Source: an uncultured Desulfobacterales bacterium (GTDB lineage: Bacteria > Desulfobacterota > Desulfobacteria > Desulfobacterales > G020354645). Taken from it: a stretch of 8,385 nt of DNA. The position numbers were made by a program, and so were the translations under genes. Position 1 is the first letter of the stretch; each line of letters starts with the position of its first letter. This document shows positions 1-5,702 of the stretch, in pieces. Where the stretch lies: positions 1 to 8,385 of the forward strand of contig CAMYNZ010000178.1 in the NCBI GenBank assembly GCA_947259865.1. The letters are read 5' to 3'. The notes beneath the pieces are model-generated. The model was not told the DNA's origin, searched no databases, and worked only from the letters and a program-made list of their open reading frames with translations.

Positions 1-1
1 G

Positions 2-118
2 GTAAAGGTAAACCAGAAGGTATCGGTAACTGTACTCGATGTTGATCTTGCCCGAAACAGGATCTCTCTTTCCATGAAAACCAGCGCCAACAGGGAGAAA
101 CCCAAAAAGAAAAAATAG
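2..118 (+). CDS. C-terminal end of an S1-domain RNA-binding protein, probably Tex (5' truncated by window edge)
   Basis: The reading frame is open from base 2 and gives 38 residues beginning VKVNQKVSVTVLDVDLARNR and ending in a basic tail, REKPKKKK, before TAG at 116-118. The pattern 'G/V-x-V-x-V-x-V-L-D-V-D-x-x-R-x-R-I-S-L-S-M' is the last two strands of an S1 (OB-fold) domain. A single C-terminal S1 domain followed by a short Lys-rich tail is typical of the transcription accessory protein Tex. Ribosomal protein S1 and polynucleotide phosphorylase also end in S1 domains, so the Tex call is inference from the tail and from the 'LARNRISLSMK' wording. The protein would be cytoplasmic and bind nucleic acid. 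Nothing of the YqgF or helix-hairpin-helix parts lies in the window. Confidence 0.7.
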   Translation, partial: VKVNQKVSVTVLDVDLARNRISLSMKTSANREKPKKKK

Positions 119-166
119 CCGGGGAAAAAGGGGAAGCGGGGACTTATGAGGGCGCACATAAAATTA

Positions 167-239
167 GGATCACATCCGGGTTAGTTGTAGTTAATTAAAG
201 CAGAATAAACTGTTATCTTCAATTGAGCAGGTGTGATCC
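167..239. repeat. 8-bp inverted repeat pair (167-174 / 232-239)
   Basis: GGATCACA at 167-174 is exactly complementary to TGTGATCC at 232-239, with 57 nt between that are A+T rich. It lies in the gap after the Tex-like gene, just before the next inverted-repeat element. It could be the edge of a small mobile repeat or chance; there is no U-tract that would make it a terminator. No gene is visible in 119-472. Confidence 0.3.
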
Positions 240-250
240 CAGAGGGTACA

Positions 251-427
251 AGGGGTCAAGGATTCGAGGGGTCGAGTGAAATGCTAAAGAATTACAAAGT
301 ATTGAAAAAGGTGTATTGGTTAGGCTAACAAAAGTCATACTAGAAAGCGGAAGAATGCTAAAGGCGCTGATAAGGTCTTTAGAAAACAAACCCTTGAATC
401 CTTGACCCCTGGAATCCTTGGACCCTT
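251..427. repeat. MITE-like intergenic element with perfect 15-bp terminal inverted repeats
   Basis: AGGGGTCAAGGATTC at 251-265 is the exact reverse complement of GAATCCTTGACCCCT at 396-410. The right arm is followed at 412-426 by a degenerate second copy (GAATCCTTGGACCCT). The left arm is likewise followed by a partial copy, GAGGGGTCGAG at 265-275. Inside the arms a 10-bp direct repeat, AATGCTAAAG, occurs at 279-288 and 354-363. The element is about 160-180 bp, has no open reading frame of note, and sits between genes. That organisation fits a non-autonomous miniature element or a dispersed intergenic repeat. Multi-copy status cannot be judged from one window. Confidence 0.6.
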
Positions 428-474
428 TTCTCCAACTAAATTGGAAAAGAACCTGAAATTATAACTATAGGCTT

Positions 475-480
475 GGAGGT
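475..480 (+). promoter_or_regulatory. Ribosome binding site deciding the DUF4019 start
   Basis: GGAGGT lies four bases before ATG at 485. The frame also has a TTG at 473, but that codon overlaps this Shine-Dalgarno sequence and has none of its own, so 485 is the likely start. The spacing is somewhat short but acceptable. Confidence 0.6.
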
Positions 481-484
481 GCCC

Positions 485-913
485 ATGCGGAAGCAGTCGA
501 AATACATTTTTTTGGTAAGTTTAATTCTGGCCTATTTTTTAGCGCACACGGGTTTGGCAAATCCAGCTGCAGAAAAGGCGGCCGTAAGTGCTTCCCTGGC
601 ATGGTTGGCTCTGGTAGATGCCGGCCAATATGATGAGAGCTGGCAAGAATCTGCCCGGCTATTTAAAGCGGCGATCACCATACAGCAGTGGCGGGCTTCA
701 ATGGGGGCTTACAGGAAACCATTAGGCCGGCTCATCACAAGGGCATTGAAGTCAAAAACCTACGCCACCAGTTTGACGGGTGCCCCCGATGGTGAATACG
801 TAGTCATTCAATATGCGACCGTATTTGAGAACAAAAAATCTGCCATCGAAACGATAACACCCATGTTGGATGGTGATGGGAATTGGCGGGTCTCAGGGTA
901 TTACATTAAATAA
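485..913 (+). CDS. Secreted DUF4019 domain protein
   Basis: The 142-residue product starts at ATG 485 and begins MRKQSKYIFLVSLILAYFLA, followed by HTGLANPAAEKAA. This is a short basic N-region, a hydrophobic core and a small-residue end that would suit signal peptidase I after about residue 22-24, so the mature protein is probably periplasmic. The rest matches the DUF4019 pattern: 'A-W-L-A-L-V-D-x-G-x-Y-x-x-S-W' early, then 'F-K-A-A-I-T', 'QW', 'PLGR', 'GAPDGEYVVIQY', 'FENKKSAIETITPM' and the terminal 'DGNWRVSGYYIK'. The length fits a single-domain family member. The molecular role of DUF4019 is not established. The gene stands alone between two repeat-filled gaps and seems to be a single-gene unit; no promoter could be assigned with confidence. 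Confidence 0.85.
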   Translation: MRKQSKYIFLVSLILAYFLAHTGLANPAAEKAAVSASLAWLALVDAGQYDESWQESARLFKAAITIQQWRASMGAYRKPLGRLITRALKSKTYATSLTGAPDGEYVVIQYATVFENKKSAIETITPMLDGDGNWRVSGYYIK

Positions 914-931
914 TAGAAGCCATCGCAAAAA

Positions 932-1080
932 TGCAGATTACGTTCAAGGACAAGCCCGCCACAATAACGGCGGGTAAAGCGCGGGCCGATCCGCCGTCGC
1001 TTAAAAAGCTATGGCGGGACAGGCGAAAAAGTGCAGTCCCGCCTGTGGCGGGATGAGCGTCCATTTTGAGGAGGTCTGCA
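932..1080. repeat. REP-like cluster of nested inverted repeats
   Basis: Several palindromic arms are nested here. CCCGCCACA at 955-963 pairs exactly with TGTGGCGGG at 1044-1052. GGCGGGAC at 1013-1020 pairs with GTCCCGCC at 1036-1043 across a 15-nt loop. CCCGCC at 955-960 can alternatively pair with GGCGGG at 969-974. The outer hexamers TGCAGA (932-937) and TCTGCA (1075-1080) also match. The first hairpin begins 42 bases after the DUF4019 stop and might end its transcript, but no U-run follows, so an intergenic REP/MITE-type element is the better reading. Confidence 0.6.
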
Positions 1081-1243
1081 ACACCATAATTGGGCGTTAG
1101 ATGTATTTTTGGGATTGCTTCTAGTTTTCAGATCTTGACGTGAAGTCAGCCAGGCAGTATTATCGTTTTAAACCCGCTTCTGATGGTTATGCCGGTTGAG
1201 GCATTGCAATCATTTGGCGACAATATAAAAAAGAGTTTTTCTA
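1081..1243. other. Intergenic stretch without a supported gene
   Basis: This leader of the SUMF1-domain gene shows no RNA gene and no clear promoter. A frame starting with ATG at 1183 reads through it (MVMPVEALQSFGDNIKKSFS...) and continues past 1243 in a different frame from the SUMF1 gene. It could be a non-coding shadow, or the original N-terminus of that gene separated by a frameshift; the sequence alone does not decide. Confidence 0.4.
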
Positions 1244-2002
1244 TTGGAAAACCGCTGGGATATAAGCAAGACCGTAAGTCAAGAATCCCTTCCCGGGACC
1301 ATTATTTCTCCCATCGATGGTGCCGAGATGGTTTTGGTACCCGAAGGTCAATTCTTGATGGGCATAACCGAAGCGGAACTCGATCAGGTCTTCAAGATCG
1401 ATCAGCGCCAGACCCCCATATTTGCCACTGAAGTACCTGCCAATACTATTTATCTTAATGCATATTACATTGATAGGTATCCGGTTACCAATTACCAGTA
1501 TCGTATATTTGTAGAAGAGACGGGTCATCGCGAACCCGTGCTAATAAATCATCACACCTGGGGCCAGCCTATGCAACCGGTTGTATTTGTCGGTTGGGAT
1601 GATGCTCGGGATTATGCCAGATGGGCCGGTAAATCGCTCCCGACCGAGGCCCAGTGGGAAAAGGCCGCCAGGGGAACGGATGGACGCTGGTGGGCCTGGG
1701 GCCACGAATTTATTGATAGCTACTGTAATTCCAGAGAATACGGACTCGGACACACATCGGAAATAGGACTCTTCGACGCGGGGATGAGTCCTTATGGTTG
1801 CTACGATATGTGCGGCAATGTGTGGGAAATGTGCGAGGGCAGATGGCTTGAAGACTACTTACCCATGCGTGGCGGGTGTTTTCTGGGCTCGGCAACATTT
1901 GTTCGGGTCACCTGCCGCTGGACACCTGAGGACACCGACGGCGGCGCACACTGGCTTGGATTTAGATGTGTAAAACAGATTCCCGACCAGCAACGACCGT
2001 AG
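1244..2002 (+). CDS. SUMF1/FGE-fold protein lacking the catalytic cysteine pair
   Basis: The 252-residue product belongs to the formylglycine-generating-enzyme/SUMF1 fold. It shows the domain opening 'GAEMVLVPEGQFLMG' (26-40), 'YYIDRYPVTNYQYRIF' (74-89), 'PVVFVGWDDARDYARWAGK' (112-130), 'LPTEAQWEKAARG' (132-144), 'WAWG' (150-153), 'YDMCGNVWEMC' (187-197), 'MRGGCFLGS' (208-216) and the closing 'GFRCVK' (239-244). True FGEs carry two copper-binding cysteines in an RGGSxLC-x4-C block. Here the aligned positions are Gly215 and Val220, so sulfatase activation is unlikely. Cysteines occur elsewhere (161, 186, 190, 197, 212, 224, 242). Non-catalytic family members serve as effectors, binding proteins or iron enzymes, and the role here is unknown. 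There is no signal peptide, so it is probably cytoplasmic. No sulfatase gene is adjacent. The TTG start at 1244 has only a weak AAGAG upstream; ATG 1327 would remove 27 residues and start just before the domain. Confidence 0.8.
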   Translation: MENRWDISKTVSQESLPGTIISPIDGAEMVLVPEGQFLMGITEAELDQVFKIDQRQTPIFATEVPANTIYLNAYYIDRYPVTNYQYRIFVEETGHREPVLINHHTWGQPMQPVVFVGWDDARDYARWAGKSLPTEAQWEKAARGTDGRWWAWGHEFIDSYCNSREYGLGHTSEIGLFDAGMSPYGCYDMCGNVWEMCEGRWLEDYLPMRGGCFLGSATFVRVTCRWTPEDTDGGAHWLGFRCVKQIPDQQRP

Positions 2003-2150
2003 CAGATTGCCGGTGGCGCCAGATTATCGTCAGCTAAATCCCGTCACCCTTAATTCTCTCCTTCGCGTTATGTGTTACCTCAGTTGAGTTAAAAAGAGAC
2101 CCGTAAATTTATAACTAAAAGATCAAACAAAAAAGTGCATGCAGTAAAGT

Positions 2151-2251
2151 TCTACCCTCCCCTGGCCCCTCCCGTCAAGGGAGGGGAATTTAGTTGATGG
2201 ATAATCGATCCGCATCAAGTTGGCGCCGATGCCCTTCAAGGGGAAGGTAGA
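2151..2251. repeat. Intergenic hairpin element with terminal inverted repeats
   Basis: The 335-base gap between the SUMF1 gene and the oxidoreductase gene holds this element and no gene. TCTACCCTCCCC at 2151-2162 pairs at 11 of 12 positions with GGGGAAGGTAGA at 2240-2251, giving a unit of about 100 bp. Inside it a strong hairpin is formed by CCCCTCCC (2166-2173) and GGGAGGGG (2179-2186) with a 5-nt loop. The loop side is followed by AATTTAG rather than a U-run, so a Rho-independent terminator is not well supported. G-rich runs continue to 2280. It looks like a dispersed repeat similar in style to those at 251-427 and 932-1080. Confidence 0.55.
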
Positions 2252-2324
2252 GCTTGCCCCTACTGGATACGGGGGTGGGTGCGCATTGCCGGTTGTAATG
2301 ATGATTAGGAAAATTGCTACTTTT

Positions 2325-2333
2325 AAAGGAGAG
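2325..2333 (+). promoter_or_regulatory. Ribosome binding site deciding the oxidoreductase start
   Basis: AAAGGAGAG is a strong Shine-Dalgarno sequence; its GGAG core (2328-2331) is six bases before TTG at 2338. An upstream TTG at 2314 would put this motif inside the coding region, and ATG at 2374 has only an A-rich run before it. TTG 2338 is therefore the preferred start. Confidence 0.6.
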
Positions 2334-2337
2334 CCAA

Positions 2338-4488
2338 TTGGCTGATTTTATATTCTCGAATGTAGAAAAAGAAATGGCTGTCTACGGTTTCGATACCGTG
2401 GTTAAAAGCCACTGCCGCATGTGTCACGGGGGTTGCGGTGTTTTGGTTTACACAAAAAAAGGTAAAGTGGCCAAAATCGCCGGTGATCCGGACTGTCCCA
2501 TTAATCATGGTACTTTGTGCAGCAAGGGTCTGGCTTCGCACCAACTGGCGTATCATCCGGATCGCCTGACCCATCCCGTACGGCGAATCGGTCCCAAGGC
2601 CAGCGGCCGATGGGAACGCATTACCTGGGACGAAGCACTGGATACCATTGCAGGGCGGATTTCGGGTTACAAACAAAAGTTCGGCGCCGAATCAATCGTG
2701 ATGGGTTATGGGACCGGAAGGGAAAACGAGGCCGCAATCTATCGTTTTGCCAACCTGCTCGGCTCTCCCAATGTCCTGACCGCCGGTCACTTTTGTTACG
2801 GCCCTCGGATTGCCACAAGCATTATTACCTGCGGAACAAATCCCATTGTCGATTACGAAAACCACCCACGGTGCATCATGGTATGGGGCAATAACCTTGT
2901 GATCAGCAATCCCGACTGTTACAAGGGCGAGCCGTTTTCGGTGAGCGTCAATAACGGCGCCAAAATAATTGCCGTTGACCCAAGACTTACTCGCATAGCG
3001 GCCCGGGCCGACGTTTGGCTGCAGCTCAGACCGGGAACAGACACGGCGCTTGCTCTGGGAATGCTCAACATAATTGTGAATGAAAAGCTTTATGACCAAG
3101 AATTTGTAGACAAACATGTCTACGGATGGGATCCTTTTGTTGAGCGGGTCAATGATTATCCACCGGACAAGGTAGAAGAAATCACTTGGGTACCCCAGAA
3201 TAAAATCAGAGAAGCCGCTCGACTCTTTGCATCCACCAAACCGGCTGCCATTCAGTGGGGCGTGGCCATTGAACAACAGGTCAACTGTGCGGACAATAAC
3301 CGTGCCCTCATGGCACTCATGGGAATCACTGGAAACATCGACGTTCCAGGGGGGCAGGTCTTGTTTAGCACTCCGAAAATACGGAATGTGGGTCAGTTTG
3401 GTGCCCATCGAATGCTGCCGCATGAACAGTCGCTCAAGCGTTTAGGAGGTGATCGCTTTCGCCTTGCCGGAAATTTTGCAATCATCAATCCCAAATGTGT
3501 CTGGGATGCAATTCTTAAGGAAGAACCATACCCTGTAAAGATGTTGTTTTTTATCAGCTCAAACCCGGTCATGACCCGCGCCAATGCAAAAGAGGTTTAC
3601 CGCGCGCTTGAAAAGGTTGAATTTATGGCAGTATCGGATTTTTTCCTCACGCCGACAGCAGAGCTGGCAGACATCGTGTTGCCGGCAGCCACCTGGCTGG
3701 AGATGGATTATATCGGAGATTTTTGGAAACGACACGGATATATTTTACCCCGGCGCAAAGTCATCCAGGTAGGCGAGTGCCGATCAGATCATGAGATGCT
3801 CAACGACCTGGCTCACCGGGTAGGCCAGGGAGAATACTGGTGGGATACCTTTGAAGGCGGCCTTGATTATATACTAGAACCCATGGGAATTACCTGGAAG
3901 GAATTTAAAAAACTGGATCATGTCAGAGGAGAAGTCAGATATCGTAAATACGCGGAGATAGGATTTTCTACCCCAACAAAAAAGTTCGAGCTTTATTCAA
4001 CATTGCTCGAAAATTGGGGTTACGATCCACTGCCCAAATTTTGCGAAGCTCCCGAAAGTCCCGTCAGCACTCCTGAGTTGTACAAAAAATATCCTTATAT
4101 ACTTATTACCGGGGCGCGATCTCCGGGCTTTTTTCATACCGAAAACCGCCAGGTGCCCTGGCTAAGAGAGCTTCACCGGGAACCCGTTGTGGAGATTCAC
4201 CCTGAAACCGCTGCCAGGGAGGGCATCGAAGAGGGCGATTGGGTAGTTATCGAATCTCCCCGGGGACGAATTCGTCAGCGTGCCAAGCTTTTCGCGGGTA
4301 TAGATCCCGGCGTAATCGGTGCCCAGCATGCCTGGTGGTTTCCGGAGAAAAAAGATCCCGGGCATGGCTGGGAGGAATCAAACGTTAACATTTTGACCGA
4401 CAATGCATATGATTCGTGTGATCCTGCTATGGGTTCCACCAGTGTCCGGACCCTTTTGTGTAAAATATATCCTGCGGCTGGAAAATGA
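2338..4488 (+). CDS. Cytoplasmic molybdopterin (Mo/W) oxidoreductase catalytic subunit, DMSO reductase superfamily
   Basis: This is a complete 716-residue catalytic subunit binding a bis-molybdopterin guanine dinucleotide and one [4Fe-4S] cluster. Numbered from the TTG start, the N-terminal cluster motif is Cys26-x2-Cys29-x3-Cys33-x27-Cys61, followed by SKG, whose Lys63 is the usual electron-relay lysine. The Mo/W ligand is most likely Cys153 in 'GHFCYGPRIA'; it is not selenocysteine. Later landmarks are 'WGNNLVISNPDC', 'VDPRLTRIAARADVWLQLRPGTDTALALGM', 'FFISSNPVM', 'DFFLTPTAELADIVLPAATWLE' and the C-terminal pterin-binding domain from about 586, including 'QHAWWFPEK'. No twin-arginine signal is present, so it acts in the cytoplasm. 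Its general layout resembles acetylene hydratase and the uncharacterised 'anaerobic dehydrogenase' branch. However, the residue after the second cluster Cys is His30, where acetylene hydratase has its essential Asp, so hydratase activity is doubtful. The ferredoxin subunit gene starts 12 nt downstream. The substrate is unknown. Confidence 0.9.
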   Translation: MADFIFSNVEKEMAVYGFDTVVKSHCRMCHGGCGVLVYTKKGKVAKIAGDPDCPINHGTLCSKGLASHQLAYHPDRLTHPVRRIGPKASGRWERITWDEALDTIAGRISGYKQKFGAESIVMGYGTGRENEAAIYRFANLLGSPNVLTAGHFCYGPRIATSIITCGTNPIVDYENHPRCIMVWGNNLVISNPDCYKGEPFSVSVNNGAKIIAVDPRLTRIAARADVWLQLRPGTDTALALGMLNIIVNEKLYDQEFVDKHVYGWDPFVERVNDYPPDKVEEITWVPQNKIREAARLFASTKPAAIQWGVAIEQQVNCADNNRALMALMGITGNIDVPGGQVLFSTPKIRNVGQFGAHRMLPHEQSLKRLGGDRFRLAGNFAIINPKCVWDAILKEEPYPVKMLFFISSNPVMTRANAKEVYRALEKVEFMAVSDFFLTPTAELADIVLPAATWLEMDYIGDFWKRHGYILPRRKVIQVGECRSDHEMLNDLAHRVGQGEYWWDTFEGGLDYILEPMGITWKEFKKLDHVRGEVRYRKYAEIGFSTPTKKFELYSTLLENWGYDPLPKFCEAPESPVSTPELYKKYPYILITGARSPGFFHTENRQVPWLRELHREPVVEIHPETAAREGIEEGDWVVIESPRGRIRQRAKLFAGIDPGVIGAQHAWWFPEKKDPGHGWEESNVNILTDNAYDSCDPAMGSTSVRTLLCKIYPAAGK

Positions 4489-4500
4489 AGGAAAACGGTT

Positions 4501-4944
4501 ATGAAGGCCTATAGGCTGACCATTGAACATGAATTGTGCTGGGGCTGTAAGACCTGTGAAGTTGCCTGCAAACAGGAGAATCGTTCCACTGACGGGATCA
4601 AACTCATTTCTGTCACAGAGGATGGTCCCAGGGTGGTCGACGATCAATTGAAATTTGAATATAAAGTAAATCTTTGCCGGCATTGTGATGATCCTCCCTG
4701 TGGGGATGCCTGCCCGGATGAGGCCATCGTCAAAAGAGACGACGGTCTGGTGGTTATGGATTATGAAATATGCACCGGTTGCGGAACGTGCGTGGATGCC
4801 TGTCCTTACGATGCCATAACTTTCGATGAGAATGCGGATGTGGCCCGGAAATGCAACCTGTGCCATCATCGGGTCGATCGGGGATTGATACCGGCCTGCG
4901 CCGACAATGTCTGTCTGGCGCATTGCATTCACTTCAGTTTCTAA
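4501..4944 (+). CDS. Four-cluster [4Fe-4S] ferredoxin-type electron-transfer subunit (DmsB/PhsB/NrfC-like)
   Basis: This 147-residue protein should pass electrons to or from the oxidoreductase encoded 12 nt upstream. Four cysteine groups are visible: Cys13-x2-16-x2-19-x3-23; Cys59-x2-62-x4-67-x3-71; Cys91-x2-94-x2-97-x3-101; and Cys118-x2-121-x11-133-x4-138, with an additional Cys142. This is the DmsB/PhsB/NrfC arrangement. The fourth group is unusual: the last step is x4 instead of the usual x3, and 'CLAHCIHFSF' ends the protein where relatives usually read FGD and continue. There is no signal peptide or membrane segment, which agrees with a soluble complex, and no NrfD/DmsC-type anchor gene follows. 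AAGGA at 4488-4492, overlapping the previous stop, is the ribosome binding site, with 8 nt to ATG. Co-transcription with the preceding gene is very likely. Confidence 0.9.
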   Translation: MKAYRLTIEHELCWGCKTCEVACKQENRSTDGIKLISVTEDGPRVVDDQLKFEYKVNLCRHCDDPPCGDACPDEAIVKRDDGLVVMDYEICTGCGTCVDACPYDAITFDENADVARKCNLCHHRVDRGLIPACADNVCLAHCIHFSF

Positions 4945-4955
4945 CTGTTTATATT

Positions 4956-4960
4956 GGAGG
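4956..4960 (+). promoter_or_regulatory. Ribosome binding site of the SDR gene
   Basis: GGAGG sits seven bases before ATG 4968. It fixes the start there although the frame is open back to an ATG at 4851 inside the ferredoxin gene. From 4968 the protein begins exactly where the SDR fold begins. Confidence 0.7.
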
Positions 4961-4967
4961 AGCTAAT

Positions 4968-5702
4968 ATGGATTCACTCAAGAGCAAAGTGGCATTGATC
5001 ACCGGTGCCAGCAAGGGTATTGGACGAGCTACCGCGCGGAGGCTGGCTGAAGAGGGCGCCAACCTCGTGGTCGGTGCAACCGGTACGGATCTTTTAGATA
5101 GTCTGGTAAAGGACGTGAAAGAATCAGGGGTCAAAGCCCTGGCAGCAAAATGTGATGTGACCAAATATTCTGATTGTCAGGATTTGGTTCAGCAGGCTCT
5201 GGCCGAGTTCGGCCAAATCGACATTCTTGTTAACAATGCGGGTGTCGGTTTTTCGGGTAAAGTCGTTGAATCAGTACCCGAAGAAATAGAACACATGATA
5301 AAAGTTAACATTATGGGTGTTTATTATATGACCCGATCGGTATTGCCCGCAATGATTGAAAAAGAAAGCGGTGATATCGTTAATATTGCTTCGGTGGCCG
5401 GCCTGAAATACTCGCCCAATTTTGCGATGTATTCCGCGACGAAATTCGCGGTTCGTGCTTTTTCCGAAGGTTTGCGAAACGAAGTTCAACCGCACAACAT
5501 CCGGGTGGCCTTGATTCATCCCGGTATGACCAAAACCAATTTTTTCGAAACATTTGCCAGGGGCGGTTTGCGTATCCCCCAGGATAAAGGCGATATTCTC
5601 AAACCGGAGGCGATTGCGGATGCCATATACTTTGCGCTTTCACAATCCCAGGGTGTTGCGCTCAATGAAATTACGATGAGACCGTCCTGGCAGGAAAGAT
5701 AA
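4968..5702 (+). CDS. Classical short-chain dehydrogenase/reductase (SDR)
   Basis: The 244-residue product is a complete classical SDR, an NAD(P)-dependent alcohol/ketone oxidoreductase. The cofactor motif TGASKGIG is at 12-19 and NNAG at 89-92. The catalytic tetrad is Asn114 (KVNIMG), Ser142, Tyr155 and Lys159 in 'YSATKFAV'. The 'HPG' after strand six (184-186) and the ending 'LNEITMRPSWQ' place it near the YdfG/serine-3-dehydrogenase-like group, whose members act on 3-hydroxy acids. The substrate cannot be inferred. The end of strand two reads VVGATG and lacks the acidic residue that would mark strict NAD preference. It follows the ferredoxin subunit by 23 nt and abuts the phosphoesterase (TAA directly followed by ATG). 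It may therefore work on the substrate or product of the upstream molybdoenzyme, which is inference. Confidence 0.9.
   Translation: MDSLKSKVALITGASKGIGRATARRLAEEGANLVVGATGTDLLDSLVKDVKESGVKALAAKCDVTKYSDCQDLVQQALAEFGQIDILVNNAGVGFSGKVVESVPEEIEHMIKVNIMGVYYMTRSVLPAMIEKESGDIVNIASVAGLKYSPNFAMYSATKFAVRAFSEGLRNEVQPHNIRVALIHPGMTKTNFFETFARGGLRIPQDKGDILKPEAIADAIYFALSQSQGVALNEITMRPSWQER

Noticed and set aside
455..475. TATAAC/TATAGG boxes before the DUF4019 gene as a promoter
   Set aside because: No -35 box lies at acceptable spacing and transcription would start almost at the ribosome binding site.
1085..1101. TTGGGCGTTAGATG, similar to the right end of an integron attC site (GTTRRRY core)
   Set aside because: No matching RYYYAAC left core was found on either side at attC distance, and no integrase or cassette array is present, so it is a lone resemblance.
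2166..2186. Strong CCCCTCCC/GGGAGGGG hairpin as a terminator of the SUMF1-domain gene
   Set aside because: It is over 160 bp past the stop codon and lacks a U-run; it fits better as the core of an intergenic repeat.
2692..3423. A 243-codon open frame on the minus strand inside the oxidoreductase gene
   Set aside because: It lies entirely opposite a well-conserved catalytic subunit and its translation shows no recognisable motif; it is a shadow of the codon usage.
2338..4488. Annotation of the catalytic subunit as acetylene hydratase or as a selenocysteine formate dehydrogenase
   Set aside because: The key Asp beside the cluster is His, and the metal ligand position is an ordinary Cys codon rather than an in-frame TGA.
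4378..4932. A 184-codon minus-strand open frame across the oxidoreductase/ferredoxin junction
   Set aside because: It is antisense to the cysteine motifs of the ferredoxin gene and crosses a gene boundary; no domain signature was seen.
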